Of a DNA stretch of 64,000 nt, positions 22,293 to 33,320 are shown one piece after another (positions within the stretch are counted from its first letter, which is position 1; every line of letters begins with the position of its first letter). The translations under genes were made by a program, and so were the position numbers. Under the pieces are notes generated by a model. That model made no database searches and was not told where the DNA came from. It saw only the letters and a program-made list of their open reading frames with translations. The DNA is from Semisulcospira habei (lineage: Eukaryota; Mollusca; Gastropoda; Semisulcospiridae): the NCBI GenBank assembly GCA_036245525.1, contig BTPG01000005.1, positions 488,749 through 552,748 on the forward strand, given 5' to 3'.

Positions 22293-22551
22293 AAAGTCCA
22301 CGAACGAATGGAAGTTACTCAGAAATGACAATTTATCGCCTCTTGACGATATTTAGAAAGGAAACAAAAAAAGAAGTAACCTATTACAATTTAGATGTAT
22401 TATGTTCAACGTGACTGTCTGCATTTAACTAATAAGACCGTGAGTTCGTTCATGCAAAATGTGCCTTCAAAATGTAGTTAACTACTGAATTACTGAATCA
22501 ACAGTAATTTCTTTTTCGCCTACTGTGCGCTAGAGGGCGACATTAAATGTT

Positions 22552-22748
22552 TTAACCCCCTCTCTGCCGGCACAGAACAAACAACATCTACACGCAACAG
22601 GCGTAGATCCTAATGAGCCAAAAAAAAAAAAAAGCGGAAGCTCATGAGGATCTATACTTCTTGCTGGTGCTCGTCAGATTATCTGGCAGTGAATCTCAAT
22701 GAGAGTCGGTAGCGAGACATTTTTAGATGCTGGCAGCGAAGGGGTTAA
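22552..22748. mobile_element. Family D TTAA element, full length
   Basis: TTAACCCCCTCTCTGCCGGC at the left and GGCAGCGAAGGGGTTAA at the right. The paired core is AGGCGTAGATCCTAATGAGC with GCTCATGAGGATCTATAC, around an A-run loop. 197 bp. Confidence 0.9.
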
Positions 22749-22863
22749 AATAGTCATCTGCTTTGTGTCATACGCTTGTATTATCTCATTTGAATCAGTG
22801 GGGTTAAAATAGTCATCTGCTTTGTGTCATACGCTTGTATTGTCTCATTTGAATCAGTGGGGT
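22741..22863 (+). repeat. 60-bp tandem duplication beside a family D end
   Basis: Two near-identical units beginning GGGGTTAAAATAGTCATCTG. The duplicated unit includes the terminal GGGGTTAA of the family D element. Confidence 0.9.
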
Positions 22864-23486
22864 CAGTGGTCGGCTTTTATGTACACGAGACGGTTGTGCG
22901 CTTGGAAAACGGACTTTCAGAAATCCGTACGAGTGTTGAAAAGTCTATGGGAGAAATGTCAACTGGGGGCGAAACATATTAAGTCAATGTTTCGGTTTTT
23001 TTTTTTTTAATCCATCCGTTCAAAATATGCTGACTGGTAAAGAAATGCGACATTTTTGGAATCAAAAAAGTGTTTCCGATGATTCAAATAATGCCTCAAG
23101 TCATTCCTTTTCTCGTCAGTATACTTTCGACTTTCAGAATTTACACGAGACCTTGGTGGCCATCTTTTCTTCATTTTTGTTTTCCAAATGTGTTCCCAGT
23201 ATTGTAAGCATTGTAGACACATCTTGTGTGGAAAATTCAGTTGAATAAAAATACGGGGTTTTTTTTTTTTTCGTCGTTGTTGCGACATTAACAGAGCAAT
23301 TAATCTCTATCTGTCCAGAACAGTTTGTGTGACGCTTGTCAACAGTGACTTAGGTGTCCGTACTCGGTGAAGCCGGCGAGGAAGACTGACAAAATAATGT
23401 ATTCACTCCTGGCATTTTTTCCCCCAAGGTTTCAAGAACAACCAGCATGTCTCCCTTAGACCACTGACCTCTTGCATGGTACCGTA

Positions 23487-23611
23487 GGGGCGTGACGGGC
23501 TCAATGTACTGAAATGCGAGGCAACCGGTGCGCCACCGCGCGCGCAGTGCGCGCACGGCGGCGCACCGGTTGCCTCGCATTTCAGTACTGACATTGAGCC
23601 CGTCAAGCCCC
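23487..23611. repeat. 125-bp near-perfect palindrome
   Basis: Left arm GGGGCGTGACGGGCTCAATG, then ACTGAAATGCGAGGCAACCG. Both are mirrored on the right, around a GCGCGCAGTGCGCGC centre. Only a few mismatches or small indels between arms. Confidence 0.95.
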
Positions 23612-23801
23612 TTATGCATTGTACATATATATGGTATTGTATGTGTTTTGTGTTTATTATTTACATTTTTTTAGCTTTCCCATGGTGTTTTAGTGTATTT
23701 TTGTGTGGTTTTGCACCCTTTTTTTTTGTTTTTGTAAAAGACATATATTCCAGATCATAACTTGAAACACTGCGTGTTTACCTACCTCTTGTGAACAGAC
23801 T

Positions 23802-23859
23802 CCGCCGTGAGATGGCCTTAGTCACCTGCTCGGCGTTAAACCCAAATAACCAACTAACT
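23802..23859 (+). repeat. Dispersed repeat tail (CCGTGAGATGGCCTTAG type)
   Basis: CCGTGAGATGGCCTTAGTCA, CCTGCTCGGCGTTAAACCC then AAATAACCAACTAACT. It is nearly identical to 40799-40854. It looks like the 3' end of a SINE or LINE family ending in a short tandem tail. Otherwise 23612-24195 shows no gene. Confidence 0.7.
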
Positions 23860-24199
23860 CTTGTGAATTGGTGACCAACTTTTGAAGGGTTTCATCTCTG
23901 AGGTAATTTTTGTGGAAAATGCGCGTATGCATTACACATTTAATGTTTGTCTCCATAAGAAAGGTTACTATAAAAAGACCAAGATAAAAAATCCAAAAGT
24001 CGGCTTTCGAAGAGTCCAGATATTTACAATTGCGTGTGCATAGGAAGAAAAAATCCTCACGTTAGTTAATAGCTAGGACTGAAATGTGCCTCAAAGGCTT
24101 CAGTTTACCGCCAGACGGCTAACACATTCAGTACATGTAGTTGGCTGCAGTATTTAATGTGCATGGATCGCTAGATAGATGGAGCAGCCGGATGTCGCA

Positions 24200-24290
24200 A
24201 GAGAGGTGCCTGATTAGCTTGGCGATTTTTTTGACGTCAAACTAATCAGGCCGTACTGTTGGGGTTATTGTGGTCGAACCATCACGCAGC
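24200..24290. repeat. Decayed family A element
   Basis: GCCTGATTAGCTTGGCG and CAAACTAATCAGGC pair. Both arms carry CTGATTAG/CTAATCAG rather than the usual CAGATTAG. The outer arms are lost or decayed. Confidence 0.6.
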
Positions 24291-24730
24291 AGTCGATAAA
24301 ACGGAAAAAAAGTACTGCTGATGCAAAATCCGCTGACTGTCATACTAGTCTCTGTCCATAATACGCTGACATGAAGCAGATAATTGATAGATACTGAGGA
24401 GCAAAAGATTTTGCTCCTGAGTATATGTTTGATCACTTTTATACTGTTGTACTCGTGAACTGAAGTCTTCTTCTCCTTTGGTCGTTGGATGTGTTATGTC
24501 GCGGTACCGGCTTAGAAGTGAACGTCACAGTGAACAGAAAGAGTAGTCGCTGCTCAATACCTTTTGGCGCCTAAAATAGACAAGTCAGTCTTGCCTACAC
24601 ACAGAACTGACGATCAAATTGCGTCAGCATACTATGCAGTGAGCTTGTGCCGGGCGCGCGAGGGTTCACTCGAAGATCATATTACATCAACGCGCACGGC
24701 GGCGGCATGTCGGTGACAGGCGCCTTTGTC

Positions 24731-24950
24731 TTAACCCCCGCTCTGCCTGTCGGTAGCGGTTTTTGTCGCGATGATTCCTGCAGGAATAACAACACAGGGA
24801 CATCCTGCAGGAATAACAACACCCTGTGACATCCTGCAGGAATAACAACACCCTGACATCCTACGGGACAGAATAACAACACCCTTACATCCTGCAGGAA
24901 TTATCGCCGATAAAAACCGCTACCGACACCGACTGACAGAGTCACTGAAG
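24731..24950. mobile_element. Family C element with minisatellite centre
   Basis: TTAACCCCCGCTCTGCC, then arm GTCGGTAGCGGTTTTTGTCG with GATAAAAACCGCTACCGAC on the right. Between them are four to five units of about 30 bp containing CCTGCAGGAATAACAACACC. The right terminus is decayed after CTGACAGAG. Confidence 0.85.
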
Positions 24951-25595
24951 GGTCCTGCGGATGACGTGTGTATGATAACACTGTTTATGTCATGTGTCAG
25001 CCTACGAACCTCAACGTCGTATCAGCGTCCGTGTATGTTATTTAGATAAATGAGTGTAACCAACTTTTGAGCACTACTTGTTTCAAAGTAAACCAAAATC
25101 ATATTAGTGTCTGTACCTTTAGTTAGATCAAGCCGCCTAATTGTAGCTGACCCAACTTTCGTTTCTAGCAACACTTATTTCAAAGTAAACCACACCATGT
25201 CCATTTCAAAACCTCTGTGTCATAATTATCAATGTCTGTGTACGTTCTTTAGATAAGGTTTACAGTCTAACCAAAAGTTTCGATTCAAGCAGCCTTTGTT
25301 TCAAAGTAAATCAGACCATGTCCATTACTTTAGGAAAGTACTGATCCAAAACTAAACATACCATTTTCAATTCCTGGCGGACACTGACTGAGAAGTGACC
25401 TCTTAAATTGCCGGTTTAAATAGTCTTTTGTGTTTCTCACCATCTTCGAACCAGCTGTAATATCAGTCAAATAAAGGTGGTAACATGCATGCATTCGGTC
25501 TCATTTTTGTTGTTGTGTGTATTGCCTCTCACTTGTCATTCTACTGCTGTAAAACGTACTGTGCCCTATCAGCCTCTCTGTCTCGCTTGTGTGTG
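24951..25595. other. No gene seen
   Basis: Recurring CAAAGTAAACCA phrases at 25084, 25182 and 25301, spaced about 100-120 bp, suggest an old diverged tandem repeat. No exon supported. Confidence 0.4.
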
Positions 25596-25609
25596 CCGGT
25601 GTGTGTGTA

Positions 25610-25680
<71 letters not shown>
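25596..25680 (+). repeat. GT microsatellite
   Basis: About 30 uninterrupted GT dinucleotides after GTGTGTATGTATG. Cysteine-valine open frames here are artefacts. Confidence 0.98.
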
Positions 25681-25681
<1 letters not shown>

Positions 25682-25693
25682 TGCCATTTTTTG

Positions 25694-25910
25694 TAAAAAG
25701 CAGGATTTTCGTTGTATTTAAGCCATTTTTGTGCAAAGCAGGATTTTCGTTGTATTTAAGCCATTTTTATGAAAAGCCGTAGATTTTCGTTGTATTTAAG
25801 CCATTTTTATGAAAAGCAGGATTTTCGTTGCATTTAAGCCATTTTGTGCAAAGCAGGATTTTCGTTGTATTTAAGCCATTTTTGTGCAAAGCAGGATTTT
25901 CGTTGTATGA
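25694..25910 (+). repeat. 36-bp minisatellite, about 6 copies
   Basis: The unit AAGCAGGATTTTCGTTGTAT then TTAAGCCATTTTTGTGC is repeated directly. Third and later copies vary between TTATGAAA and TTGTGCAAA. Confidence 0.95.
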
Positions 25911-26469
25911 AAGTTGAAGTGGCCTCATAACTGTCTTCTGCCGGGCTCTGCAGGGCATAAAACAACGAAAATTGAGAAATGACACTGTTTTGTCGTCATT
26001 CCGATTATTATTATCTTCTTCCTCGATCGCTTCGATGAAGCGCAATATGCATGATGCAGCCGTTAGACACCTGAGAGGTCCTGCACCTCTGTCTTCGGCC
26101 AGGAACGTGAATCGGGGGTCCCTCCCCCAGACCGACTGTCGTTCAGGACTGTTGAGCTCGGTCCGCCCACCGTCCGCCCACAACACATTGGCCCCTCACA
26201 TCGTTTATCCCGCCAGCAGAAGCGGTTTACCAGGGTGTGGCCACTGTTGTCCCTAACAGCTTTTTTGCAGCCAGAAGTGAGAGTTGAGTGCTGGGTGAGG
26301 ACCAGTGCTCCCGTCCACCCGGATGGGTGCTGCTGCTAGGTTTACAAAGGTACTACCTCTCTCCAGACACCCCATACACCCACCCCCCCCCCCCATTATT
26401 ATTATTATTATTATTATTATTTTACCTTGCATGTGATTTTATACGCTCAGCAGTCAGTCACTCTTGTGG

Positions 26470-26620
26470 TCTGTCAAAGAGTCTGAAACAACTCGGGCGG
26501 TTAAGCGTCAGAGCGAAAGAGAGCGAAGGGAATCGCCAGGTCGTGGGTTCGAGTCCCTGTCCCGGTAGCTGGACTCGCAATCCAGGGGAAAATGACGGGC
26601 TTGTTCAGTAGCATGTCTGT
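26470..26620 (+). repeat. Candidate tRNA-derived SINE
   Basis: GGTTCGAGTCC at 26546-26556 is an exact Pol III B-box, inside GTCGTGGGTTCGAGTCCCTG. Upstream GGGCGGTTAAGCGTC sits roughly where an A-box region would be but does not match well. It cannot fold as a full tRNA cloverleaf, so I do not call a tRNA gene. Confidence 0.45.
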
Positions 26621-26764
26621 TGAAAGGTCGAGGTACATCAAAGTGGCATAGTTGCAGTGCGCCTGAATTGATCAGTGTTCAGGTCGTAGTCCATAGGCAA
26701 TAGATGTCTCTCAGTCTGTCTGTCTCTCTTTGTCTGTCTCTCTCTCTCGCGAGCAGCACGGCAA

Positions 26765-27065
26765 AAGGTTGATCGAGTATGATAATTCAGGGGTAGTGCC
26801 AGATTAGCGTGGCCCCATGAGACGCCAACTGGTGCACAGTCTTTCAGTGACACCCCGGCAATGCGGCGGCTTAGGTTACCGCAGTCTCCTCCAAGCAGGT
26901 CACGGGACATTTCATTGTCCGACTCGTGCAAGAAGGCGCCAGGCTAATCTGGCAATACCCTTGAATTATTGTCGATCCATCTCCTTCAACTGGTACATAG
27001 TCGTTATGTGCCAGTGACTACGCCTCCAAAAATTGGGAAATGCTGCCTTGGGGTTAAATGGGTTA
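26765..27065. repeat. Family A element interrupted by about 110 bp
   Basis: Left arm GGGTAGTGCCAGATTAGCGT (one base variant as GGGGTAGTG) and right arm AAGGCGCCAGGCTAATCTGG. The right terminus CCTTGGGGTTAAATGGGTTAA is intact. The insert carries CAGTGACACCCCGGCAATG and no recognisable ends. Confidence 0.7.
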
Positions 27066-27177
27066 ACCCCATCCGCAAGTCAGTTCCTCACGTCCTTGCG
27101 GCCGGCAGGACGCCCTTTGACTGATCACGCAAAACTTCGCGTCAGTTCAGTTATTCATGAATTCAGCTCATTTCAAA

Positions 27178-27312
27178 TGCGCCAAGCTAATACTGATATG
27201 GCACTAACCTTGACTTATCATCGTCGATCCATCTGCCACTAGTACACAGTCACTGATTAAGTGACACCTCCAAAAACTGAGAATTGCGGCCTTCAGTGGG
27301 GTTACATGGCTA
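27178..27312. repeat. Family A element, right half
   Basis: GCGCCAAGCTAATACTG, TATCATCGTCGATCCATCTG, and a subterminal ACACCTCCAAAAACTGAG block. The left arm is missing. Confidence 0.65.
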
Positions 27313-27571
27313 AACCTTACTGCTGGCTGCGCTATGTAGTACTGACACGGTGACCATTTGACCGATAGTGCTTTTTAAAGAGAATTTCTAGCCGCAAGCG
27401 GCCTGCTCTATTGATTTTTCTGAGCCCCATCAGTGCAGCAGTTACAGGGGTTCCGCATGAGCTCCGTCTCTTGCTGATGGACTGGAGCTTTGCTGAACTG
27501 ATGCGGGCTGTTGAACCCCGCGTGAACCTAGTTGCTTCTTCAACTCATCACTGAGCCCCGACACACAACTG

Positions 27572-27690
27572 CAAGATATGGATCGACCATGATAGTTCAC
27601 TCAGTCAAGGGTGATGCCAGAATTGCTTGGCGCCCCAGTAGGCGCCAAGCTATTCTGGCACCACCCGGCCGACTAACTACCATGGTCGAT
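27572..27690. repeat. Palindromic element with family A/B core
   Basis: ATGGATCGACCATGATAGTT on the left and CTACCATGGTCGATC on the right. The core GCCAGAATTGCTTGGCGCC pairs with GGCGCCAAGCTATTCTGGC. Confidence 0.8.
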
Positions 27691-28184
27691 CGGTGTCACA
27701 AAACTGTAATACGGTCTTCAGAGGACAAATCCAACATTTGGGGATTTACGGCGGCCATCCTATTGGCAAAGGGCCTAGACTGAACTCTGCCTTCGACGGA
27801 GTTTCCATTCACCGGCACGGCAACATTTGGTTGAAAGTTTGTAATGGGCACAGGGTTTTCGTCAGTCCAGCCGCTTGTTTTGGCATACTCAGAGAGCGTC
27901 AAGAGAAGATTCACCCAACTCCATACCATGGGCGGATCTGGGGGAGGTGGGTTCCGGGGGCCCGTGCGGCTGCCGCTCCATCAAGTTAGTCCCAGCCGGC
28001 AAACATGAATGACAACTGATATTTTTAAACATGCTCATCAAAGTCCCTTTTCGGATTTTGAACCCACCCCCTCTTCTGTGCTCCTCCTCTCCTCTCGCAC
28101 CGCGGCTCCCCGCGTCAGTGGTCGGCCGGCCTTGAAAACTTACTATGATGTCACTACTGAGTAATTTGTGGTAGAAGGTGACAC

Positions 28185-30270
28185 ATAATAATAATAATAA
28201 TTACGGTATTTATAATGCGCTTATCTTATAATAATTATAACTCTAAGCGCGCACTCACAACTCGCACACGCATGCGCACGCTTTAGACAATGACTCACGT
28301 AACACAAATAGTGAAAATACATTACGACGGTCAGCTTGGGGTGGGGAGTGTGGTGATATAGTGCTAGAACTGTTGAAAGAGGTGAGTTTTGAGGGCGGAC
28401 TGGAAGGAGGAGAGCGAGTGTTTCTGACGGAGAGAGAGTGGGAGAGTGTTCCAGGTAGATGGACCGTATACTGAGAAGGAGCGGGGGCCGAAAGTGCTGA
28501 GTTTGGTGCGGGGGATGAGGAGGCGGAGAGGGTCGGAGGCGGAGCGGAGGGAGCGGGGAGGAGTGTAGGGGTGAAGTAAGTTGGAGAGATAGGCAGGAGC
28601 GCAGTTGTTCAGGGATTTGTAGCAGAGAGACAGAATCTTGTATTGGATGCGTTGGGGGATGGGGAGCCAGTGAAGGAGCTTGAGCAAGGGAGTGATGTGG
28701 TCGGATTTTTTCTTTCTGAGGCCGGGACGAGGCGGGCAGCATTGTTTTGGACGCGCTGGAGAGTGAGAGTGGTGGAGTGAGGAAGGCCGGAAAGGAGAGA
28801 GTTGCAGTAGTCGATGCGAGATAAGATGAGAGAGACAGCGAGTTTGGTGGCAGCTTCGCTAGTGAGGTATTTTCTGATCTGACTGATGCGGCGGAGGTGG
28901 AAATAACATGCCTGGGCCGTGGCGGAGACGAAGCTGGTCATGAAAAGAGAGGAATCGATGATAACGCCAAGGTTCTTGACCGAGTCAGAGAGGGAGATGG
29001 GGGTGCTATCGAGTTGAAGGTGGAGAGAGGGAGGGAGCTGGGAAAGTTTCTGGCGAGTGCCTACCAGCATGGCTTCCGTTTTGTCGTCGTTCAGTTTGAG
29101 CTTGTTTGCTGTCATCCAGTTTTTCACGTCTTCATAGCAGTCAGCCGTGGCGAGTCAGTAGTGTCTGAGTGTTGTCGAGTTTGTCTTTGTCTAGTAGTTG
29201 TGAGTCGTCAGCGTAGAGGTGGTGGTGTATGTGGTGAGACTGGATGATGTTGGTCAGGGGGGAGGAGTAGAGTGTGAAAAGGACCTGGCCCAGGACGGAC
29301 CCCTGTAGAACGCCGCAGGAGAGCCTGACTGGGTTGGAGGAGACGCCGTCGATGGTGACGGACTGCTGTCTGTCGGAGAGGTAGGAGAGAAACCAGGAGT
29401 GAGCAGAGTCAGTGATGCCAAAGGAGTGGTGAAGGCGGTGGAGGAGGATAGAGTGGTCTATGGTGTCGAAGGCGGCAGAGAGATCGAGTGGCGTAAGAAG
29501 GGAGATGTTGCCCGAGTCAGTGGAGAGAAGCAGGTCGTTGAGGATATGTAGAAGGGCTGTTTAAGTGCTGTGATGTTTGCGATAGGCAGACTGGAAGGGA
29601 CTGAGGAGGTTGTTGTCGGCGAGGTGGAGGTTGAGTTGGTTGAGAACAACCTTCTCAAGAAGCTTGGACAGGAAAGAGAGATTGGAGACTGGGCGGTAGT
29701 TCTTGAGTTCGTTTGGGTCGAGGTTGTGTTTTTTGAGGAGAGGACGGACGATGGCGGACTTGAAGATATCGGGGACGGAGCCATTCTCTAGAGATGTGTT
29801 GATGATGTCGGTAATGAAGGGCAACAGTTTTGGGAGGCCGTCCCGGTAGAGGGAAGCTGGGACTAGGAGGTCTAGTTCGCAGGTTTTGAAAGGCATGGAC
29901 TTTATGGTCTTGAGGACTTCATCCTGAGAGACGGGGCGGAAGGACGAGAGGGGAGTGCCGGAAAGGGGGGGGGGGGGGGGGGTCAGGAAGGCAAGGCGGA
30001 GAAGGCAGAGTGTCGAGTGTGTTGCGCAGAGTTTGGATTTTGTCGGAGAAATAGGAGGAAAAAGCGGACGGAAGTTCTTCTTTGCTGCCGGTGTGTGTTG
30101 GGAAGAGGAGAGTCTTTAGACGGAAGTGCCTAGGAGTGTGTTCATGGTAGCGTAGAGGGTTTTGGAAGAAGTGGATTCTAGGATTTTGTTTTGAAGGTGT
30201 TTGCGTTTGGAGTCGGAGATCACAGACTTTGGACTGGTGGTTTGGAAGATCTCTCTGTGAACGGTGAGGT
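28185..30270 (-). mobile_element. CR1/L2-like LINE, 5'-truncated
   Basis: The minus-strand body runs from about 30270 to 28200, ending in an ATT/AAT tail (plus-strand ATAATAATAATAATAATTA at 28187-28202). The 3' UTR has a TTATAATGCGC motif. Coding sequence covers the RT from just before its first block to the end. No target duplication recognised. A G-run at about 29966-29983 interrupts the frame. Confidence 0.85.
28364..30260 (-). pseudogene. LINE reverse transcriptase, several frameshifts
   Basis: In order: linker (PPVQSL-type region about 30260-30050), PFKTCELDLLVPASLYRDGL (29896), IVRPLLKKHNLDPNELKNYR and [20 protein letters not shown] (about 29750-29640), FQSAYRKHHST, then in another frame LDLSAAFDTIDHSILLHRL, the GVLQGSVLGQVLFTLY block and HHLYADDSQL at about 29190-29215 with the catalytic YADD. 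The tail reads MKNWMTANKLKLNDDKTEAM, VKNLGVIIDSSLF, LILSRIDYCNSLLSGLPHS and LLHWLPIPQRIQYKI, then a domain-end block with RSASDPLRLLIPRTK and FSVYGPSTWNTLP. This is the common CR1/L2 C-terminus. At least three frame changes. Confidence 0.85.
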
Positions 30271-30299
30271 CAGATGAGCGCCAGCTTTTGCTGTTCGCT

Positions 30300-30570
30300 G
30301 CCTATCACCCCCTCCCCCCGCTCCTCCCCCTCTCTTTCAACATTCAACTGCATTTTGCTCCCCGTCCGGCCCCCCCCCCCCCCCCCCCCCGACCTTCGTC
30401 TTCCGCTGTTTCTCCGGCACCGACCGCGGTGAGCTTTTCGGGACGGGTCAAGGACTTCCGGCCGCTTCTGAGCCGCGTCATCTAGGCCTACATCAGGGTT
30501 GAAGGTCCCGGCGAACAAAAAATTGGAAACCCTCCCCTCCCCCCCCCCCTTTTCCCTCTCCCCCCCCCTT

Positions 30571-30601
<31 letters not shown>

Positions 30602-30602
30602 T
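30300..30602 (+). repeat. C-rich tract with long poly-C runs
   Basis: Poly-C runs at about 30370-30391 and 30571-30598, plus CCTCCCCC mixtures, strongly strand-asymmetric. No coding content. Confidence 0.9.
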
Positions 30603-31672
30603 TGCAGGCGATTTTTTAAAGGGAGGCGATATGCCTCGCTGTACAAAATTTAAAAAGAAAAGCGTTTGCTTCCCTTGGACAGTCCCACCCAAGAATATAT
30701 GACGTCAGAGGGAACAGAAAAAAAAGACTCTAGACATCACCCTAACCTTTATTCCTTTTATTCTTATATTCATATTATTTTGTTCACTTTGACATTCACC
30801 ATAGCTTCGACGCAGTGAGTGTGCTTGAGCAACGTTTGGTAAAAGACGGGTTGGCCCAAACGTAAAGAAGTGACCAGTCAGGTTAACCGAGACGAGAACA
30901 CAGTGAGGGAGGAAGTTGTTACCGCATGAACTTCCTGGTCGACGAAAACACAAGCAATGTTTAATTCCCACTGTTTCCTCGTGTTGTATTGAAGAGAATT
31001 GCCTTCTTTCCCATGTGTGAGTAAATCTGAGTGTTTTCTAGCTTTCTGTAGTTTGATAAGAGAACCCTGAGTTGTTAAGATTGTCTCGCGAAGTTTGGTT
31101 CACTGCTTTGTTGACCTGTGTGTACCACCTTCGCGAACGAAATTTGATACGATAGACTCGAAAGATAAAGCACAGATAGTGACAATTTCATTGCCTCTGT
31201 ACAAATGCAAATGACTGTTCGTGTTGTAAGTACGGGGCATTATCTTGTATCAGTTGTTTTCGACGTCACGAACAGAATGTGTGTCAGTGTATTTTTTGTA
31301 CTTTTGTTTTACTTTACAGTATGCCTTCTGATGCTACCGACATGACTCATAGAACACTATTCGTCAGACGCTTCTTCTCTCATAGCATTAAACTGGCTGA
31401 GACTAAGAATGTTCCTTATGCATTTTGCAAAACAGACACCCATAAATCGTATTATTATTATTTATTATTATTATTATACTATTGACCCTGAAATTAATTC
31501 AGAATGTGTGAAGTGGTATAATTTTGTATGACAGAAAAATCAATATCAGTGATAGGGCTATCAGTCTGGAAAAGTGTCACCTTCTTACAGTCAGGGGTGC
31601 AAAACCGTTGGTTTTAGTTGCCCTCAATGGCCTCACCTGCTGTAAATTAACAGCAGAGTGTGTCAGTTCATA
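30603..31672. other. No gene seen; TTA microsatellite near 31450
   Basis: No splice-bounded exon supported. A short ATTATTATTA repeat lies at 31450-31482. Confidence 0.4.
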
Positions 31673-31886
31673 TTAACCCTTTTAGCCCCAAGGTTTCATT
31701 TCTAAAATGTTGGAGGTGTTGCCTAACGATTATGTACCAGTTGCAGGAGATGGCTTGACCATGATAATTCAAGGGTAGTGCCAGATTAGCTTGGTGCTTG
31801 AAGGCGCCAAGCTAATCTGGAACTACCCTTGAATTATCATGGTCAAGCCATCTCCTGCACTAGCGATCCGGGGCTAAAAGGGTTAA
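31673..31886. mobile_element. Family A TTAA element, full length
   Basis: TTAACCCTTTTAGCCCC and GGGGCTAAAAGGGTTAA ends, 214 bp. Both arms carry GGCTTGACCATGATA and its complement, instead of the usual GGATCGACC. The core is GCCAGATTAGCTTGGTGC against GGCGCCAAGCTAATCTGG. Confidence 0.95.
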
Positions 31887-32164
31887 TTAGCACACCTCAA
31901 CAATGGAAAATGAAATGGGAAGCATTAGATCAACAACCAGATTGTTTCTTTTTATAGTCACCTGTTGTTTTGTTTTTTGTTTTGAGTTAGTGCTACATGT
32001 ACTTGATTGTTCTGAGTCACCACTTGGTAGCACTAGCTTGTATACATTGTACTTTGTGAAGGGAGATGTTTAACCATTTTTTGAGGTGATCTGTTCAGAT
32101 TAGATGATGTTGATATTGTGTATGAGAGTCTGTATGCTGTCTTCAAGAACACTTTCCGAAATGG

Positions 32165-32256
32165 TTAACTCTTTGGTTGTCGGTAGTGGTTTTAGTCATG
32201 GTGATTCCTACAGGAATCATTGTGACTAACATGGTTACAGACACGCAAAGGGTTAA
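32165..32256. mobile_element. Family C TTAA palindrome
   Basis: TTAACTCTTTGGTTGTCGGT to CACGCAAAGGGTTAA, 92 bp, centred on GATTCCTACAGGAATC. Arms moderately diverged. Confidence 0.9.
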
Positions 32257-32296
32257 AATAAGTACACACAAGCAGTAGGTGAGCCTGGGTATTAGT

Positions 32297-32528
32297 TTAA
32301 CCCATATCATACTGAGGCTATAAGCTTCAAATTGTACACTGCCATATATATGTAAGCTACATTATAGTACTTACAGATAAGGATATAGACCAATGGCTTT
32401 AGTTCAAGGGCGTTGCCAGAATAGCTTGGCGCCTAGAGGTGCCAAGCTATTCTGGTACTACCCTTGAACTATTTTAGTCTACTCTTGAACTATTTCACAC
32501 ACAGGTGTATTCCAAATGATAATGGTTA
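32297..32528. mobile_element. Family B2 TTAA element
   Basis: TTAACCCATATCATACTGAG at the left, CCAAATGATAATGGTTAA at the right. The core GCCAGAATAGCTTGGCGCC pairs with GTGCCAAGCTATTCTGG. It is closely similar along its whole length to the element at 46423-46644. Confidence 0.9.
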
Positions 32529-32693
32529 ACAGCTTGCTGGCAAAATCTTGCAAGGTTTTTCAAATTCAAGTTATGCAGGTGTAGAGACTGCATATTTCTG
32601 TAAGTGGGGTACCCTTTATATCGCTGACAGTGACAGAAGTCTACAAGATCCATGCATGTACAAATCTTTTGGATAGTGTCTTTAAAATTAAAG

Positions 32694-33190
32694 GTACAGT
32701 TGTATGTATGGACAATTGCTTGAGCTGCACATTACAAGTAGCATAACCCATTAAACCCCAATGCACTACTGCAGGAGATGGATCGACCGTGATAACTCAA
32801 GGGTAGTGCCAAACGTACAGTTGTATGTATGGACAATTGCTTGAGCTGCACATTACAAGTAGCATAACCCATTAAGCCCCAATGCACTACTGCAGGAGAT
32901 GGATCGACCGTGATAACTCAAGGGTAGTGCCAAACGTACAGTTGTATGTATGGACAATTGCTTGAGCTGCACATTACAAGTAGCATAACCCATTAAGCCC
33001 CAATGCACTACTGCAGGAGATGGATCGACCGTGATAACTCAAGGGTAGTGCCAAACGTACAGTTGTATGTATGGACAATTGCTTGAGCTGCATTTAAACC
33101 ACACATTACAAGTAGCATAACCCATTAAGCCCCAATGCACTACTGCAGGAGATGGATCGACCGTGATAACTCAAGGGTAGTGCCAAATTA
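32694..33190 (+). repeat. 121-bp tandem array made of a family A arm plus flank
   Basis: Units start at 32694, 32815, 32936 and 33057, exactly 121 bp apart. Each has flank GTACAGTTGTATGTATGG, then CATAACCCATTAAGCCCCAA, then the left arm of a family A element ending AGGGTAGTGCCAAA. The last unit has about 10 extra bases and reads on into the palindrome centre. Confidence 0.97.
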
Positions 33191-33320
33191 GCTTGGCGCC
33201 ATCAGGCGCCACGTTAATTTGGCACTACCCTTGAATTATCATGGCTGATCCATCTCTTGCAACTGGTGCATAGCTCTTGGGTGACTCCTTCCCAAATTTG
33301 GGAGATAAGGTAAGATAGTT
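33110..33320. mobile_element. Family A element at the end of the 121-bp array
   Basis: The core GCCAAATTAGCTTGGCGCC pairs with GGCGCCACGTTAATTTGGC, both arms showing AAATT rather than AGATT. The right arm ATCATGGCTGATCCATCTC and subterminal CCCAAATTTGGGAGATAAG follow. The right TTAA is not preserved. Confidence 0.8.

Noticed and set aside
24780..24905. CRISPR-like repeat-spacer pattern
   Set aside because: Spacers are only variants of the same AATAACAACACC phrase, inside a family C palindrome.
25477..25782. Open frames of about 100 residues over the GT repeat
   Set aside because: Cys-Val repeats are produced by the GT microsatellite in any open frame; no splice sites or domain.
26530..26570. 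tRNA gene
   Set aside because: A perfect B-box but no A-box in register and no cloverleaf; kept only as a possible SINE.
28897..29247. Plus-strand frame of 116 residues
   Set aside because: Antisense of the LINE RT coding sequence.
30270..30692. Glycine-rich minus-strand frame
   Set aside because: Product of poly-C runs; no homology-like features.
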